Shown here: piece by piece, positions 1 to 9,166 of the stretch
Layout of the letters: the number at the start of each line of letters is the position of its first letter
Position numbering within the stretch: position 1 is the first letter of the stretch
NCBI GenBank assembly: GCA_902767135.1
Contig: CACXGE010000124.1
Coordinates: 18,086 to 82,085 of the forward strand
Source: an uncultured Lachnospiraceae bacterium
GTDB lineage: Bacteria; Bacillota; Clostridia; Lachnospirales; Lachnospiraceae
Length of the DNA stretch: 64,000 nucleotides
Reading direction: 5' to 3'
Position numbers and translations under genes: made by a program
The notes under the pieces: generated by a model
Databases searched by the model: none
The model's input: the letters and a program-made list of their open reading frames with translations, nothing else
What the model was told of the DNA's origin: nothing

Positions 1-1
1 C

Positions 2-919
2 TGCAGTTATCTAATCCATCCTTCTGCCCGTGTAAAAGGCAAGACTTATTACACCTTAAATACAGTTGAGAGCAAGGGGAGAGAGACCTTAGCTGCCATG
101 TTTGCCTTTTTAGGTCAAACCTATGGTCAGAAAAACTGTTATGTGTCTAACTGGGTTCTGGGAAATGAAGTAAATGCCCACCTTGCTTGGAATTATGCTG
201 GAAACCAGTCCTTAACAGACTACATGACCTCCTATGCAGATGCTTTTTCTCTTCTGTATTACGGAGTGAAACAAGGATATGGAAATGCCAGATGCTATAT
301 CTCTTTAGACCATGCATGGAACAAAGCAGTACCAACTGCCGGATATTCTTCCCATGCTACCTTAGACACCTTTGTCAGTGCTTTAAAGAAGAATCATTCC
401 AATGTAAAATGGAATTTAGCGTACCATGCTTATCCTGCCCCGTTAACTGCTCCAGACCTTTGGAACAATACGGGAGTGACCAATAACGTAAATACCACCC
501 TGTACATCACTCCTAAAAATATTGAAATCCTAAGTAAATATATAAAGAATAACTACGGGAAAGATACTCGAATCATTCTTTCAGAACAAGGATTTACTTC
601 CAGCCGTGGACAAAATATCCAGGCGGCAGCCCTTGCCTACACATACTATAAAGCAGAATTTGACGATATGATAGATGCGGTTATCTTCCGCTGTGAATAC
701 GATGCCCAAGAGGAAGTGGCTCAGGGACTGGCCATGGGAATGATGGACCGTAATGGAGGGCGTAAAGAAGCTTACAATGTATTTAAATACATGGATACTC
801 CAAGCTCCACAAAAGTTACAACCCCTTATCTGTCAACCATTGGTGCCAAAAGCTGGAGCTCCATTATCCCTGGATATAGTGCAAAGAAATTTAATTCTAT
901 GCCAAAACCTACTTCTTGA
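2..919 (+). CDS. DUF5722-type glycosidase-like protein, 5' end outside window
   Basis: The reading frame is open from base 2 to the TGA at 917-919, so the gene starts left of the window; an ATG at 98 is internal. The visible 305 residues look like the C-terminal half of a DUF5722 protein, a family common in Lachnospiraceae (recognised from memory). Two acidic motifs stand out: NWVLGNEVN, and IILSEQGF about 150 residues later. This NE...E spacing resembles the acid/base and nucleophile of clan GH-A TIM-barrel glycosidases, so a carbohydrate-active role is an inference. No transmembrane segment or anchor is visible. It converges on the kinase gene at 1052, separated by a terminator hairpin. Confidence 0.75.
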   Translation, partial: CSYLIHPSARVKGKTYYTLNTVESKGRETLAAMFAFLGQTYGQKNCYVSNWVLGNEVNAHLAWNYAGNQSLTDYMTSYADAFSLLYYGVKQGYGNARCYISLDHAWNKAVPTAGYSSHATLDTFVSALKKNHSNVKWNLAYHAYPAPLTAPDLWNNTGVTNNVNTTLYITPKNIEILSKYIKNNYGKDTRIILSEQGFTSSRGQNIQAAALAYTYYKAEFDDMIDAVIFRCEYDAQEEVAQGLAMGMMDRNGGRKEAYNVFKYMDTPSSTKVTTPYLSTIGAKSWSSIIPGYSAKKFNSMPKPTS

Positions 920-950
920 TATGTGAAAAGCTTCGGCGTAACGAAAATAG

Positions 951-987
951 AAAGGACAATCCCTTTTGAGATTGTCCTTTTTTGTTT
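951..987 (+). terminator. Rho-independent terminator of the DUF5722 gene
   Basis: An 11-bp perfect stem (951-961 with 970-980, arm AAAGGACAATC) with an 8-base loop runs directly into a T-rich tract. It lies 31 bases after the stop codon and between two convergent genes. Confidence 0.85.
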
Positions 988-1051
988 CCATATTTTTCTA
1001 TTTCACATAATACAAAACCATATTTTCATATGTATTCTACCCATTTTGGCA

Positions 1052-3283
1052 TTATTCAATACTTTCCTGCTTTACCCCAATGTTTCCTACATCTGCGCTA
1101 CCATCCTGATAGGTATGCACATCCTGGGTCATATCCTGACTATATGATTGGATTCCCTGCTGTGGCTGACTTTGTTGGGTCTGCTGTGGTTGTACCTGTT
1201 GCTGGGTTTGCTGCGGCAGATTCTGCTGGGTCTGAGCTGTATCATTCTGGGTTGTCTGACTGGTATTATTCTGGGTCTGAGGTCTCTTTCCCTTGCTGAT
1301 TGAAAGCATTACCATACTTCCCTTTTCTACCTGGGTGCCAGCCTCTATGCTCTGACTGATTACGCACCCTTTTTCAACAGAGGAACTGTAATCTTCCGTT
1401 GTTTTTGCCGTTAATCCCAATGCCTCTAAGGCACTTACTGCATCTTCTTTGCTTGTATATACTACAGAAATCATATTTACCATTTCCGGACCGTCGCTGA
1501 CTACAATAGAAATCGGTTCATCGGTTCTGGCTGTAGTATTGGCTTCTGGACTCTGTGAAATAATCTGTCCTTTTGGAACTGTCTGACTGTATTCATGTTC
1601 CACTTCCCCTAATGGATAAGTAAAGCCTTCCCTTTCTTTCATATCAGCCAATATTTTTGCTGCCTCTTCCTGGCTTGCACCTACTAAATTTGGAACCTGT
1701 AGTTCTGCTGTTTCCTCGTTGATATTCCCTTTAGAAATCACCAAATCCACCTTGGTGTGCAACGCAATTTTTTCTTCCGCTTCCACACTCTGGGAGATCA
1801 CATATCCCTTGGCAACCACATCACTGTATTCCTCTGCGACTTCTCCTAACTGCAAGGTCTGAGCCTCCAATTTTTCCATAGCCTTATCTTTACTATTTCC
1901 CACCACATCCGGCATCATGATTTCTTCCTGTCCCCCACTCATAACCACATATACGGTATCACCCTTGGTGGCCTTGCTTCCCCCTGCTGGTGTCTGGGAA
2001 AGAATGGTATTCTTTGCAATACTTTCACTGTAGTTCATTCCGTTGATGACGACTTCCATTCCCAAAGCTACCAATGATTTGCTCGCATCATCGTAGGTCA
2101 TCCCTGCCATGTCCGGGATGTATGACTGATCCTGGCTCATTGCCTCCTCCCCCTGGTTGCCCGTAATCTTTGACGAATTGATATCAATGGTTCCTGTGGC
2201 AAAGAGTGCAATGACAATAGCTACCACTGCAAAAGAACCTGCCAAAAGCATTTTTATCTTTGGCGTAAGCTTTTCCGGTTCCACCACCTCTTTGGTTTCT
2301 GCTACCACCACTCTCTTCACTTCTTCCCCATTACAAAGGGCATTGTAGAACTGTTGTGCATCTTGTATTCGATTTTCAGCCCTGATATTCAAACTGTTCA
2401 TAATGGCATTTTCCACGTTTTCAGGTAAGGTAACTCCTAACTGAGAGGGGGATTTCAAGTGGTCTTCCATGAGACGCTCCGATGCTTCCTGTGGAAGCTT
2501 TCCCGTCAACATTCTGTACATGGTAGCACCTACCTCATACATATCCGTCCATGGACCCTGATTTCCGTGGGTTCTATACTGTTCCTCCGGGGCATATCCC
2601 GGCTTTAAGATGACAGACAGACTTCTTGAATGGTTTGCGGTAGCAAACCTGGCCGCACCAAAGTCCAGTATTTTCACCTTTCCCTCTGCAGTAACAATAA
2701 TATTATCCGGTGCAATATCTCTGTGAATCAGCCCCTGCTTGTGAATCACAGAAAGCCCTCGCAATACAGGCACAATAATCTTTTTCGTTTCCTCATAGGA
2801 TAAGGTACCTGTAGGTGATGCCTTTAACATCTCCTTTACCGTTGTTCCCTCCACGTATTCCATAATAATATACCCTGTATCGTTTTCCATAAAACAATCA
2901 TAGATATGGACGATTTCATCCGACTTTTGAATGGCGGCCAGTCTTCTTGCCTCGTCAATAAAACGTTTTAAACCAATCCGAAACTGCTCGCCTCTGTCGC
3001 CGGAAAAGGAGGTTACCTGGGTACTTCCATAGGTTCTGGTGGAAAAACTGCTTGGCAGATACTCTTTTATTGCGACTTTTCTGTCTAACTGTTCATCATA
3101 TCCTACATAGGTAATACCAAACCCACCATATCCTACCACTCGGCCCACCAAATATTTTTCGTGGATTTTAGACCCTGGCAGAAGGTAATATTCTTCTGCT
3201 ATGGGCGTATCCTGCACATACCCACAATGAGGACATACGTTCCCTGAATCGTAGGTTTTCATACAGCCAAAGCATCTAATCAT
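1052..3283 (-). CDS. Ser/Thr protein kinase with N-terminal zinc ribbon and four PASTA repeats
   Basis: This is a membrane-bound Hanks-type kinase of the PrkC/Stk class. A CxxC...CxxC zinc ribbon (residues about 4-21) precedes the kinase domain (about 45-310), which has a glycine loop GYGGFG, the VAIK lysine, HRDIAPDN and DFG, so it should be active. A transmembrane helix lies at about 343-365. Four PASTA-like repeats follow outside the cell (about 390-452, 454-520, 527-600, 604-667); PASTA domains bind muropeptides or lipid II in this family. The protein ends in about 75 residues rich in Gln and Thr. I chose ATG 3283 over the overlapping GTG 3286 because AGGTG lies 7 bases upstream. It overlaps the end of the preceding kinase gene by 8 bases, which suggests translational coupling. 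It is the last gene of the operon. Confidence 0.92.
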   Translation of the reverse strand: MIRCFGCMKTYDSGNVCPHCGYVQDTPIAEEYYLLPGSKIHEKYLVGRVVGYGGFGITYVGYDEQLDRKVAIKEYLPSSFSTRTYGSTQVTSFSGDRGEQFRIGLKRFIDEARRLAAIQKSDEIVHIYDCFMENDTGYIIMEYVEGTTVKEMLKASPTGTLSYEETKKIIVPVLRGLSVIHKQGLIHRDIAPDNIIVTAEGKVKILDFGAARFATANHSRSLSVILKPGYAPEEQYRTHGNQGPWTDMYEVGATMYRMLTGKLPQEASERLMEDHLKSPSQLGVTLPENVENAIMNSLNIRAENRIQDAQQFYNALCNGEEVKRVVVAETKEVVEPEKLTPKIKMLLAGSFAVVAIVIALFATGTIDINSSKITGNQGEEAMSQDQSYIPDMAGMTYDDASKSLVALGMEVVINGMNYSESIAKNTILSQTPAGGSKATKGDTVYVVMSGGQEEIMMPDVVGNSKDKAMEKLEAQTLQLGEVAEEYSDVVAKGYVISQSVEAEEKIALHTKVDLVISKGNINEETAELQVPNLVGASQEEAAKILADMKEREGFTYPLGEVEHEYSQTVPKGQIISQSPEANTTARTDEPISIVVSDGPEMVNMISVVYTSKEDAVSALEALGLTAKTTEDYSSSVEKGCVISQSIEAGTQVEKGSMVMLSISKGKRPQTQNNTSQTTQNDTAQTQQNLPQQTQQQVQPQQTQQSQPQQGIQSYSQDMTQDVHTYQDGSADVGNIGVKQESIE

Positions 3284-5219
3284 CACTTTTCACCTCTTTC
3301 TTCATCAATGAACACATATCCTGTGTGTCATTTATCTCAATGTCCTCTGTATCATAATCCTTCAAAAACGATAAATAGGTTCCCATTTTATAATCGCGGT
3401 ATTCGTGGTAAATGTTTTTGTTGATGGGAAGATCTGTTTCTGCTCCCATGTACATAGCACTCTGCAAGCTATTGTTTAACATCATGGAGATCACTGCCAT
3501 TCCCGCCTCCTGAACATTGTCACTGGCATCCGCGTTAACGCCGTAACAGCTTGTAAAGCACCCCTGGATTCTGTCATCTTTTTCATAGGGTGACACTGCA
3601 AAATCCACCGGAGGCATTTTTTCTATGGTAACTTCCCTTACGTCATCCATATAGGATAAATCCCCTGCCACCGTACCTACTTCACTCTCCAAATCTCCAA
3701 AATCAGTGAAGGAAGTTGGCTGGTCTGCAAACGCCATCTCATTTCCCGAGGCTTTTCCACTATTTTGATAGTAAACACCAATCTGCCATCCCGTAGGAAT
3801 CTCCAATTTATTTTCCATGGTATCAAGAAACAAATACTCCTCAGCGGACAGACTGTAATACAATTTATCCATAGACATACAGTGACCTTCCAATTCTTCC
3901 TTTGACATGAAATCAGTACAGAACACATCCGGTAAGCTATCGTTCTCTACCGCTTCCTTTATTTTTTCCTCATACTCATTGAAAGGAATCTCCTCAATAT
4001 CCAATGTAATATTGTTACATTCTTTTTCCATGTTGTTTTTCAACAATGTGGTAATGTCTTCATCATATTCCTTTTCAATCAACCACACCGTCACAGTGTC
4101 TTCCTTAATCTTCGACAGATTCAACCCCCTGTTGGATGAGAGAAGATACTGGAATACTGCCAAAGCTCCCACCAAAATCACCGGAATCACCACCGCCGAG
4201 GCTATGGCAAGGTTTTTGTGACGTCTTCTCTTGCGCATCTCTACCTGTGGCCTATCATATCTTTTTTTATTTACGATGGCATCCATAAATGCATCTATAG
4301 TCTGAAAGCGAAGTTTAGGGTTTAATGCCATGGCTTTTAATATCACATTATCCAGACGTTCCTCTGCCTGAGGATTATAATAGGAAGGCTCCTTTAACTT
4401 ATCAGAAATTTTTCTATCCGGAGCCTCCATAGGCTTTTCCCCAGCCAACATTTCATAAAAAACTGCTCCCACGGAATAAACATCAGTAAACGGTCCCTGT
4501 TCCCTGGTGGAAGCATACTGCTCCGGCGGGGTATACCCGCTTTTTACCACGGGAATTTCCTGCAAATCCTCCGGCTCATCTGGAAACTTTGCCGTTCCAA
4601 AGTCAAAAATTTTTACGGAGTCCTTTCCTGTAAGGAAAATATTATCCGGACTGATATCCCTATGAAGAATCCCCGCATCATGTATTTTTTTCACAGCCTT
4701 TAAAATTGCAAGCATATATCCATTGCTCTGCTCTTTGTCTAACAATTCTGTGCGAAGCACATCCTTTAACAGCCTTCCCTTGATATATTCCATCACAACA
4801 TATACGCTATGGTTTGCCTGAAAAAAATCCATTACATTTACAATATCCTCCTCGTTGGAAAATCTTGCCATGTTTTTTGCTTCTAGGATGAACTTTTCTT
4901 TCTGTTTGTAAAATTCTTTTTCCTGTTCTCCTTGAAAAATACCTACTTTACAGGAGCTGGGGGAGCGGTTTACCAGGCCCTCAGGGTAAAATTCTTTGAT
5001 TGCCACCACCGTTCCCATATTCTTATCGTAAGCCTTGTATGTAATCCCAAAACCTCCGGTTCCCAAAACCACACCTACAATGTATCTGTTTTGCAACACT
5101 GTCCCCGGCTTTAACTGATAGGGTTCCGATAATTCTTCCCCTTCTACATATCCACAATAAGGGCAAACTTCAAAATCTCCCTTTAGTTGAAAACATCTAA
5201 AACAAATCTGACCTGCCAT
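3276..5219 (-). CDS. Ser/Thr protein kinase with zinc ribbon and extracellular solute-binding-like domain
   Basis: The N terminus carries CxxC at 6-9 and 19-22 (zinc ribbon). The kinase domain (about 45-315) keeps GTGGFG, VAIK (K75), HRDISPDN (D188) and DFG (D206), so catalysis is expected. A basic stretch and one transmembrane helix (about 336-358) follow. The outer 287 residues have no PASTA repeats. They resemble a family-1 extracellular solute-binding protein: an initial VTVWLIE strand, SLPDVF, IPTGWQIGVYYQN, and near the end an AGMAVISMMLNN...LPINKNIY segment of the kind that closes such domains. Ligand-gated signalling is therefore an inference. The start has GGAGAG nearby, 3 bases after the previous stop. 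Confidence 0.9.
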   Translation of the reverse strand: MAGQICFRCFQLKGDFEVCPYCGYVEGEELSEPYQLKPGTVLQNRYIVGVVLGTGGFGITYKAYDKNMGTVVAIKEFYPEGLVNRSPSSCKVGIFQGEQEKEFYKQKEKFILEAKNMARFSNEEDIVNVMDFFQANHSVYVVMEYIKGRLLKDVLRTELLDKEQSNGYMLAILKAVKKIHDAGILHRDISPDNIFLTGKDSVKIFDFGTAKFPDEPEDLQEIPVVKSGYTPPEQYASTREQGPFTDVYSVGAVFYEMLAGEKPMEAPDRKISDKLKEPSYYNPQAEERLDNVILKAMALNPKLRFQTIDAFMDAIVNKKRYDRPQVEMRKRRRHKNLAIASAVVIPVILVGALAVFQYLLSSNRGLNLSKIKEDTVTVWLIEKEYDEDITTLLKNNMEKECNNITLDIEEIPFNEYEEKIKEAVENDSLPDVFCTDFMSKEELEGHCMSMDKLYYSLSAEEYLFLDTMENKLEIPTGWQIGVYYQNSGKASGNEMAFADQPTSFTDFGDLESEVGTVAGDLSYMDDVREVTIEKMPPVDFAVSPYEKDDRIQGCFTSCYGVNADASDNVQEAGMAVISMMLNNSLQSAMYMGAETDLPINKNIYHEYRDYKMGTYLSFLKDYDTEDIEINDTQDMCSLMKKEVKSDD

Positions 5220-5222
5220 GAT

Positions 5223-5984
5223 TTACTCTCCAGCTTTATTATCATTTTTGTATTCATCCCAGCTAAAGTTTTCTCCACAGCATGGGAAAAACATCAAGCT
5301 GGTGTTTCCAACAGTTAAAACATCCTGTGCTTTCAAATGCTCCGGTCCAAGAACCACATCATCGTTTAAATAAAACAATTCTCTGGAATCCCCAGGCTGT
5401 ACAATAAATTCCCTTTTTCTTGGCTCATACAGCACAATAGCATGTTTCTGTCTTGAGACACTGTTGTCCTGTGCCAGAACCACATCCATGTCACTGCCTC
5501 TTCCAATGAAGTTTCTACCGGTTTTCAGGGTATAGCTTGCCCCGAAAGAAGGACCTTTGATACATACCAGCCATCCAGCTACCGGCTCAGTCCCTGTTTT
5601 TGCCTGATATAAGCTTACAGTCTTATTCTCATCCAAATCTGCATTGACAGTTCCATTCTCTCTTGGGGTTTTCGCTCTCTCCACCGCTTCAAACAAAGAG
5701 GCAGCCACCGTAGGCTGTTCTGCCAATGGATTCTCCTCAGGATTTGACTGTCCATTCTTTATCATATCCTGGGCACTATAAAAATTCATATCCACCGTCT
5801 TTTGCTGTTTATCAACCTCAGAAAATAAATCCTGAGTGTTATTTGTGGAAGTTTCCAAAACTGAGACTGTGGCTTCCTCTTTATTATTGTCTTTCTCACC
5901 AGCCGTCTGTGGCGGGCAGTGGGGACAAGTTTCATATTTATCTGCATCATAAAAATGATGTCTCTTACATTTTGCTAACTTCAT
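5223..5984 (-). CDS. FHA domain protein with N-terminal zinc-ribbon-like motif
   Basis: The N terminus reads CKRHHFYDADKYETCPHC, a Cys/His cluster nearly repeated in the FHA protein at 8586. A low-complexity acidic linker (about 25-135) contains several Thr residues that could be phosphorylated by the neighbouring kinases. The FHA domain (about 138-240) keeps GRG and SVSRQKHA, the phosphothreonine-contact positions, so binding of phosphorylated partners is expected. No signal or membrane segment is seen, so it should be cytoplasmic. The start has AGGAGG 10 bases upstream and overlaps the end of the phosphatase gene by 20 bases. Confidence 0.88.
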   Translation of the reverse strand: MKLAKCKRHHFYDADKYETCPHCPPQTAGEKDNNKEEATVSVLETSTNNTQDLFSEVDKQQKTVDMNFYSAQDMIKNGQSNPEENPLAEQPTVAASLFEAVERAKTPRENGTVNADLDENKTVSLYQAKTGTEPVAGWLVCIKGPSFGASYTLKTGRNFIGRGSDMDVVLAQDNSVSRQKHAIVLYEPRKREFIVQPGDSRELFYLNDDVVLGPEHLKAQDVLTVGNTSLMFFPCCGENFSWDEYKNDNKAGE

Positions 5985-6804
5985 TGAAATCTTCCTCCTG
6001 ATATTTCTGTGAATATCTCAGCACAATCACTGAGGTATTATCCTGATTCTTTTTTCCTTTTTCCACTACCTGGTCTGTTAATTTTGTGGCTGCTGCCTGT
6101 ACCTCATCACCATGCTCCGTGACAATTCTATATATTTCTTCTTCCACTAAGGTTCGGTACATTCCATCACTGCAGAGAATAACATAGTCCCCCGGAATCA
6201 ATTCAAAGGGAAATTCATTCACATCCATAAGCCTTACATTTCCCATACCAATATAGCTGGTCAGTGCCTCCCCCCGATATATCTCACTTTCGTAATATTC
6301 TTTGGTAATCCTGTTTTCCATCAATAGCTTATTTAATTCTGCCTTGTAATTATGTTCTTCGTTGACCGCCAGTATTTCTTTGTTTCTCACAATGTAAATT
6401 CTACTGTCTCCTACAGATAGCCAATGGAGCTTATTTTTTCTCACAATCACTGCCACCACTGTACTGCCGCAGGATAACTGTGTTCCATCTTCTGCTGTCA
6501 GCATAGCGACCTTTTCATCAGCTATTCTTGCCTGCTGTCTGAAAAACAGAGGAACCTCCTCGATTTCTTCCTGTTCAAATCCTTCCCGAATACTGTTTAT
6601 GGCAGTATTGCTGGCCAGGGCTCCATCATCTAAGCCTCCCATGCCATCACAGAGAACTGCCAGAGTCTTATGTTGATAGACCTTACCAAAAACAGCATCC
6701 TCCTGATACTTTCTTGTGCCCTGAATACTTGAGCTACCGATTAACATCCTGTCACTCTCATCTGGGTACATTTCCAATGTCACAAGATTGTTTTCTATTC
6801 TCAT
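5965..6804 (-). CDS. PP2C-family Ser/Thr protein phosphatase
   Basis: All metal-binding motifs of a PPM/PP2C phosphatase are visible: RKYQEDA (D36), LCDGMGG (D53), GSTVVAVIV, VGDSR (132-135), CSDGMY (212-216) and QDNTSVIV (D255). The 279 residues match a stand-alone soluble catalytic domain, with about 20 extra residues at the N terminus. It should reverse phosphorylation by the two kinases in the same operon. GGGAG lies before the ATG, and the gene follows the VWA-FHA gene by 12 bases. Confidence 0.92.
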   Translation of the reverse strand: MRIENNLVTLEMYPDESDRMLIGSSSIQGTRKYQEDAVFGKVYQHKTLAVLCDGMGGLDDGALASNTAINSIREGFEQEEIEEVPLFFRQQARIADEKVAMLTAEDGTQLSCGSTVVAVIVRKNKLHWLSVGDSRIYIVRNKEILAVNEEHNYKAELNKLLMENRITKEYYESEIYRGEALTSYIGMGNVRLMDVNEFPFELIPGDYVILCSDGMYRTLVEEEIYRIVTEHGDEVQAAATKLTDQVVEKGKKNQDNTSVIVLRYSQKYQEEDFNEVSKM

Positions 6805-6816
6805 ATGTTCTCCCTT

Positions 6817-8592
6817 TTACCAGTATATTGTAATCTTCATTTTACCCGCCTGGATTTTATCGCCCTGTTTCAAAATCTCTTTCCCCACAAGCTTTTTTCC
6901 ATTCAGATAAGTGCCATTGGTGGTCTGTAAATCCTCGATGGCAAATCCGTCGCCTTCTTCATATAGAACAAAATGCTGCCTTGACATCTGTACGTCATCT
7001 AAATAAACATCACAGATATCAGAACGACCCACCATAATACTTTTCTTTACTTCCACATGTATGGGTTTCTGGGCGCCCTCCACTTCCAAAGTAACCATTT
7101 TCCCAGGGACATCGGCCTGTTGTGCCACAGCCACATGATGTTTCTTTTCCATCTGCTGTTTTAGCACTACCTTGTCCTCCACGGTAACCAGTACATTCCG
7201 CCTTTTTATATTACGGTACATAATAAACACCGCTGCACCTGCTGCCCCCAGGATTCCTATGCACAAAATCACCGGAAAAAATGTTCCAAACAACCCCAAA
7301 TTTACCTTTCCATCCTCCACCTTAAGTTTGCTCTTTTTCTTTAATGGATTCTGCTCCATGGAATCATCGGTGATATTTTTGTAGCTTATGGTGTATTCCC
7401 CGTTTAACAGGTCCTCACCAAACTTTAACTCCGCACGATAGCCGTGCTTTTTCGTATCATCGCAGGTTACAGTATAATCAGAGATTGTCTTTTTACCCTT
7501 ATACTTTACTTCGTAGTTTCCAGCCACCTCTGCATGTAATACCTTTTCATCAAAAGTCAAGGTAAAAACATTTTTGTCTTTTTGTTTCTTCACCTTAACC
7601 TTTGGTGGATTCCTATCTTCCTGATAGGTATCAAAACAGGCCTCCATGGTCTGGACATTTTCCTTAAACTGGACTCTCATGGTCTTTAGCTCATAGTCCA
7701 CCTTGTTGCTTTCCATCTCGCCCTTGATTTCATACGCCTGATAAAACAAGTTCTGGAGGTTTAAAATCACATTGGCAGCTTCCTCATTTCCGAAATAAGA
7801 AAGAGTTCCTCCACTGCTTCTTACAAATTCCCCCATACTGTTTACCGCAGTGTCATTGCTTGTCACATTGTCTGTTGGTGTCATAGCATACATTGGAAGA
7901 CCAGTTTTTAGCAATGCATCTAAGGCTTCTTTCTGAGTGGAATGATTCTGTGAAAAGTCTTCCGCATCTGTGATAACCATTCCTACCTTACGTTTCGTTT
8001 GTTCCTTAGCAGTCTTTGTCATTTCCGCTGTCTGTTTCATCGCCTCAAACAATAAGGTATTCTGGTCTCCATTGTTCAATCCTTGGATAGCATTTGTCAA
8101 CACTTCCCCTGCGCTTTCTTCCCGACACACGGTTTCTACAGCATCGCCAAAGGTAACTAAGGTCAATGTGTCCTCTGCGCTCATAGAAGATGCAAACTGC
8201 AACAACGCCTGCTTGGTTGCTTCAAAGGTTGCTTTGCTGATAGAAGCAGATTTGTCCACCAAAATATAGTAACTGATTCCTGACTGGGATTGTTCAAAGG
8301 GTTCATAACTTTTCGTTGTAACCCTTCCCTCTCCATACACAATAGAAATATCCTGAGCGGAGTACACTGCCCCATCCTCAGGATAAACATACACACTAAA
8401 ATCCGGTGTATTTTCATTTACTGCTTCCAGTCTGACTTTTCCTGTTGCAGAATCCTCCTGCAACTGCCCTGCCTGTGCCTGCTGGCTTTGTACTTCTGCA
8501 GCCCACACATTACCTGATGTAAGTCCACACACAATACAGCCAGCAACCATTGCACCAGCCACGTACCTTGTTAATCTCTTTTCTCTTACCAT
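6817..8592 (-). CDS. Secreted VWA domain protein with transmembrane helix and cytoplasmic FHA domain
   Basis: A signal sequence (about 1-31, ending VWAAE) is followed by an extracellular VWA domain (about 105-290) with a MIDAS DKSAS motif (D113, S115, S117) and ITDAED (D209). A roughly 130-residue beta-rich stretch contains an Ig-like region. One transmembrane helix lies at about 433-459. A cytoplasmic FHA domain (about 511-590) has canonical GRS, SRQH and TTNGTYLNG motifs. The layout places a metal-dependent adhesion or protein-binding module outside and a phosphothreonine-binding module inside, suggesting a bridge between envelope events and the kinase system. The start has AGGGAG upstream and overlaps the upstream FHA gene by 7 bases. 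Confidence 0.9.
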   Translation of the reverse strand: MVREKRLTRYVAGAMVAGCIVCGLTSGNVWAAEVQSQQAQAGQLQEDSATGKVRLEAVNENTPDFSVYVYPEDGAVYSAQDISIVYGEGRVTTKSYEPFEQSQSGISYYILVDKSASISKATFEATKQALLQFASSMSAEDTLTLVTFGDAVETVCREESAGEVLTNAIQGLNNGDQNTLLFEAMKQTAEMTKTAKEQTKRKVGMVITDAEDFSQNHSTQKEALDALLKTGLPMYAMTPTDNVTSNDTAVNSMGEFVRSSGGTLSYFGNEEAANVILNLQNLFYQAYEIKGEMESNKVDYELKTMRVQFKENVQTMEACFDTYQEDRNPPKVKVKKQKDKNVFTLTFDEKVLHAEVAGNYEVKYKGKKTISDYTVTCDDTKKHGYRAELKFGEDLLNGEYTISYKNITDDSMEQNPLKKKSKLKVEDGKVNLGLFGTFFPVILCIGILGAAGAAVFIMYRNIKRRNVLVTVEDKVVLKQQMEKKHHVAVAQQADVPGKMVTLEVEGAQKPIHVEVKKSIMVGRSDICDVYLDDVQMSRQHFVLYEEGDGFAIEDLQTTNGTYLNGKKLVGKEILKQGDKIQAGKMKITIYW

Positions 8593-9164
8593 TTTAAATC
8601 TCCCTTACAGAATGGGACAAACACTAAATCACATTCTCCCACATTTATGACATCTCCCTCAGCTAACTGCCGGGGTTTTTCCAGCAATTCATCATTTATG
8701 TAGGTTAAACTTCCTGCATCCGGAACTACGTAGAATACATTTTTTCTATCTTCGTATACAAATCGACACTGTTCCTTTCTTGCAACCTGCCTGTCATTTC
8801 CAAGAACAATATCATTGTCATGGTCCCTGCCTACCAGATTAAATCCCTGATATAGTTTAAAGTCTCTTCCTCTCTCCGGTCCTTGAATGCACACCAGCCA
8901 TCCACACACATTCTTCCTGCTTTCTGTGACCAGCGCTATAGTCTTTCCTTCGTCCAAATCCTTTTTCTCTTCCTCATTTTCCATCTCTTCGCTTGGATGA
9001 CTTTTTACATACTGGGCAAGGTATTCTTCCACTTTTGTGTTTCCCATAGGTACCGTAACCCCCTCGTTCATATCATTTTTTTCCATTCCTGATATGCAAT
9101 GGGGGCACTGTGTATACTTATCTCCATCATAATAATGATTATTTTTACACTGTATAATTGCCAC
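8586..9164 (-). CDS. FHA-like protein with zinc-ribbon-like N terminus and altered phosphopeptide site
   Basis: It is a paralogue of the FHA gene at 5223: the N terminus has CKNNHYYDGDKYTQCPHC and the C-terminal 110 residues share the GWLVCIQGPERG and VGRDHDNDIVL pattern. Where the paralogue has SVSRQKHA, this protein has QVARKEQC, so the conserved Ser and His of the phosphothreonine pocket are missing. It may bind in another way or act as a scaffold. I chose GTG 9164 because AAGGAG lies 9 bases upstream and it aligns with the paralogue; an upstream GTG at 9185 would overlap the phosphatase gene. Confidence 0.82.
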   Translation of the reverse strand: MAIIQCKNNHYYDGDKYTQCPHCISGMEKNDMNEGVTVPMGNTKVEEYLAQYVKSHPSEEMENEEEKKDLDEGKTIALVTESRKNVCGWLVCIQGPERGRDFKLYQGFNLVGRDHDNDIVLGNDRQVARKEQCRFVYEDRKNVFYVVPDAGSLTYINDELLEKPRQLAEGDVINVGECDLVFVPFCKGDLKW

Positions 9165-9166
9165 GA

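Noticed and set aside
98..919. ATG 98 as the true start of the DUF5722 gene
   Set aside because: The frame is open to the left edge and the residues before it fit the protein; no ribosome site precedes 98.
1052..1290. Gln-rich C terminus of the PASTA kinase as a frameshift artefact or repeat array
   Set aside because: The frame is open to a clear stop and the tail is low-complexity Gln/Thr rather than a regular repeat.
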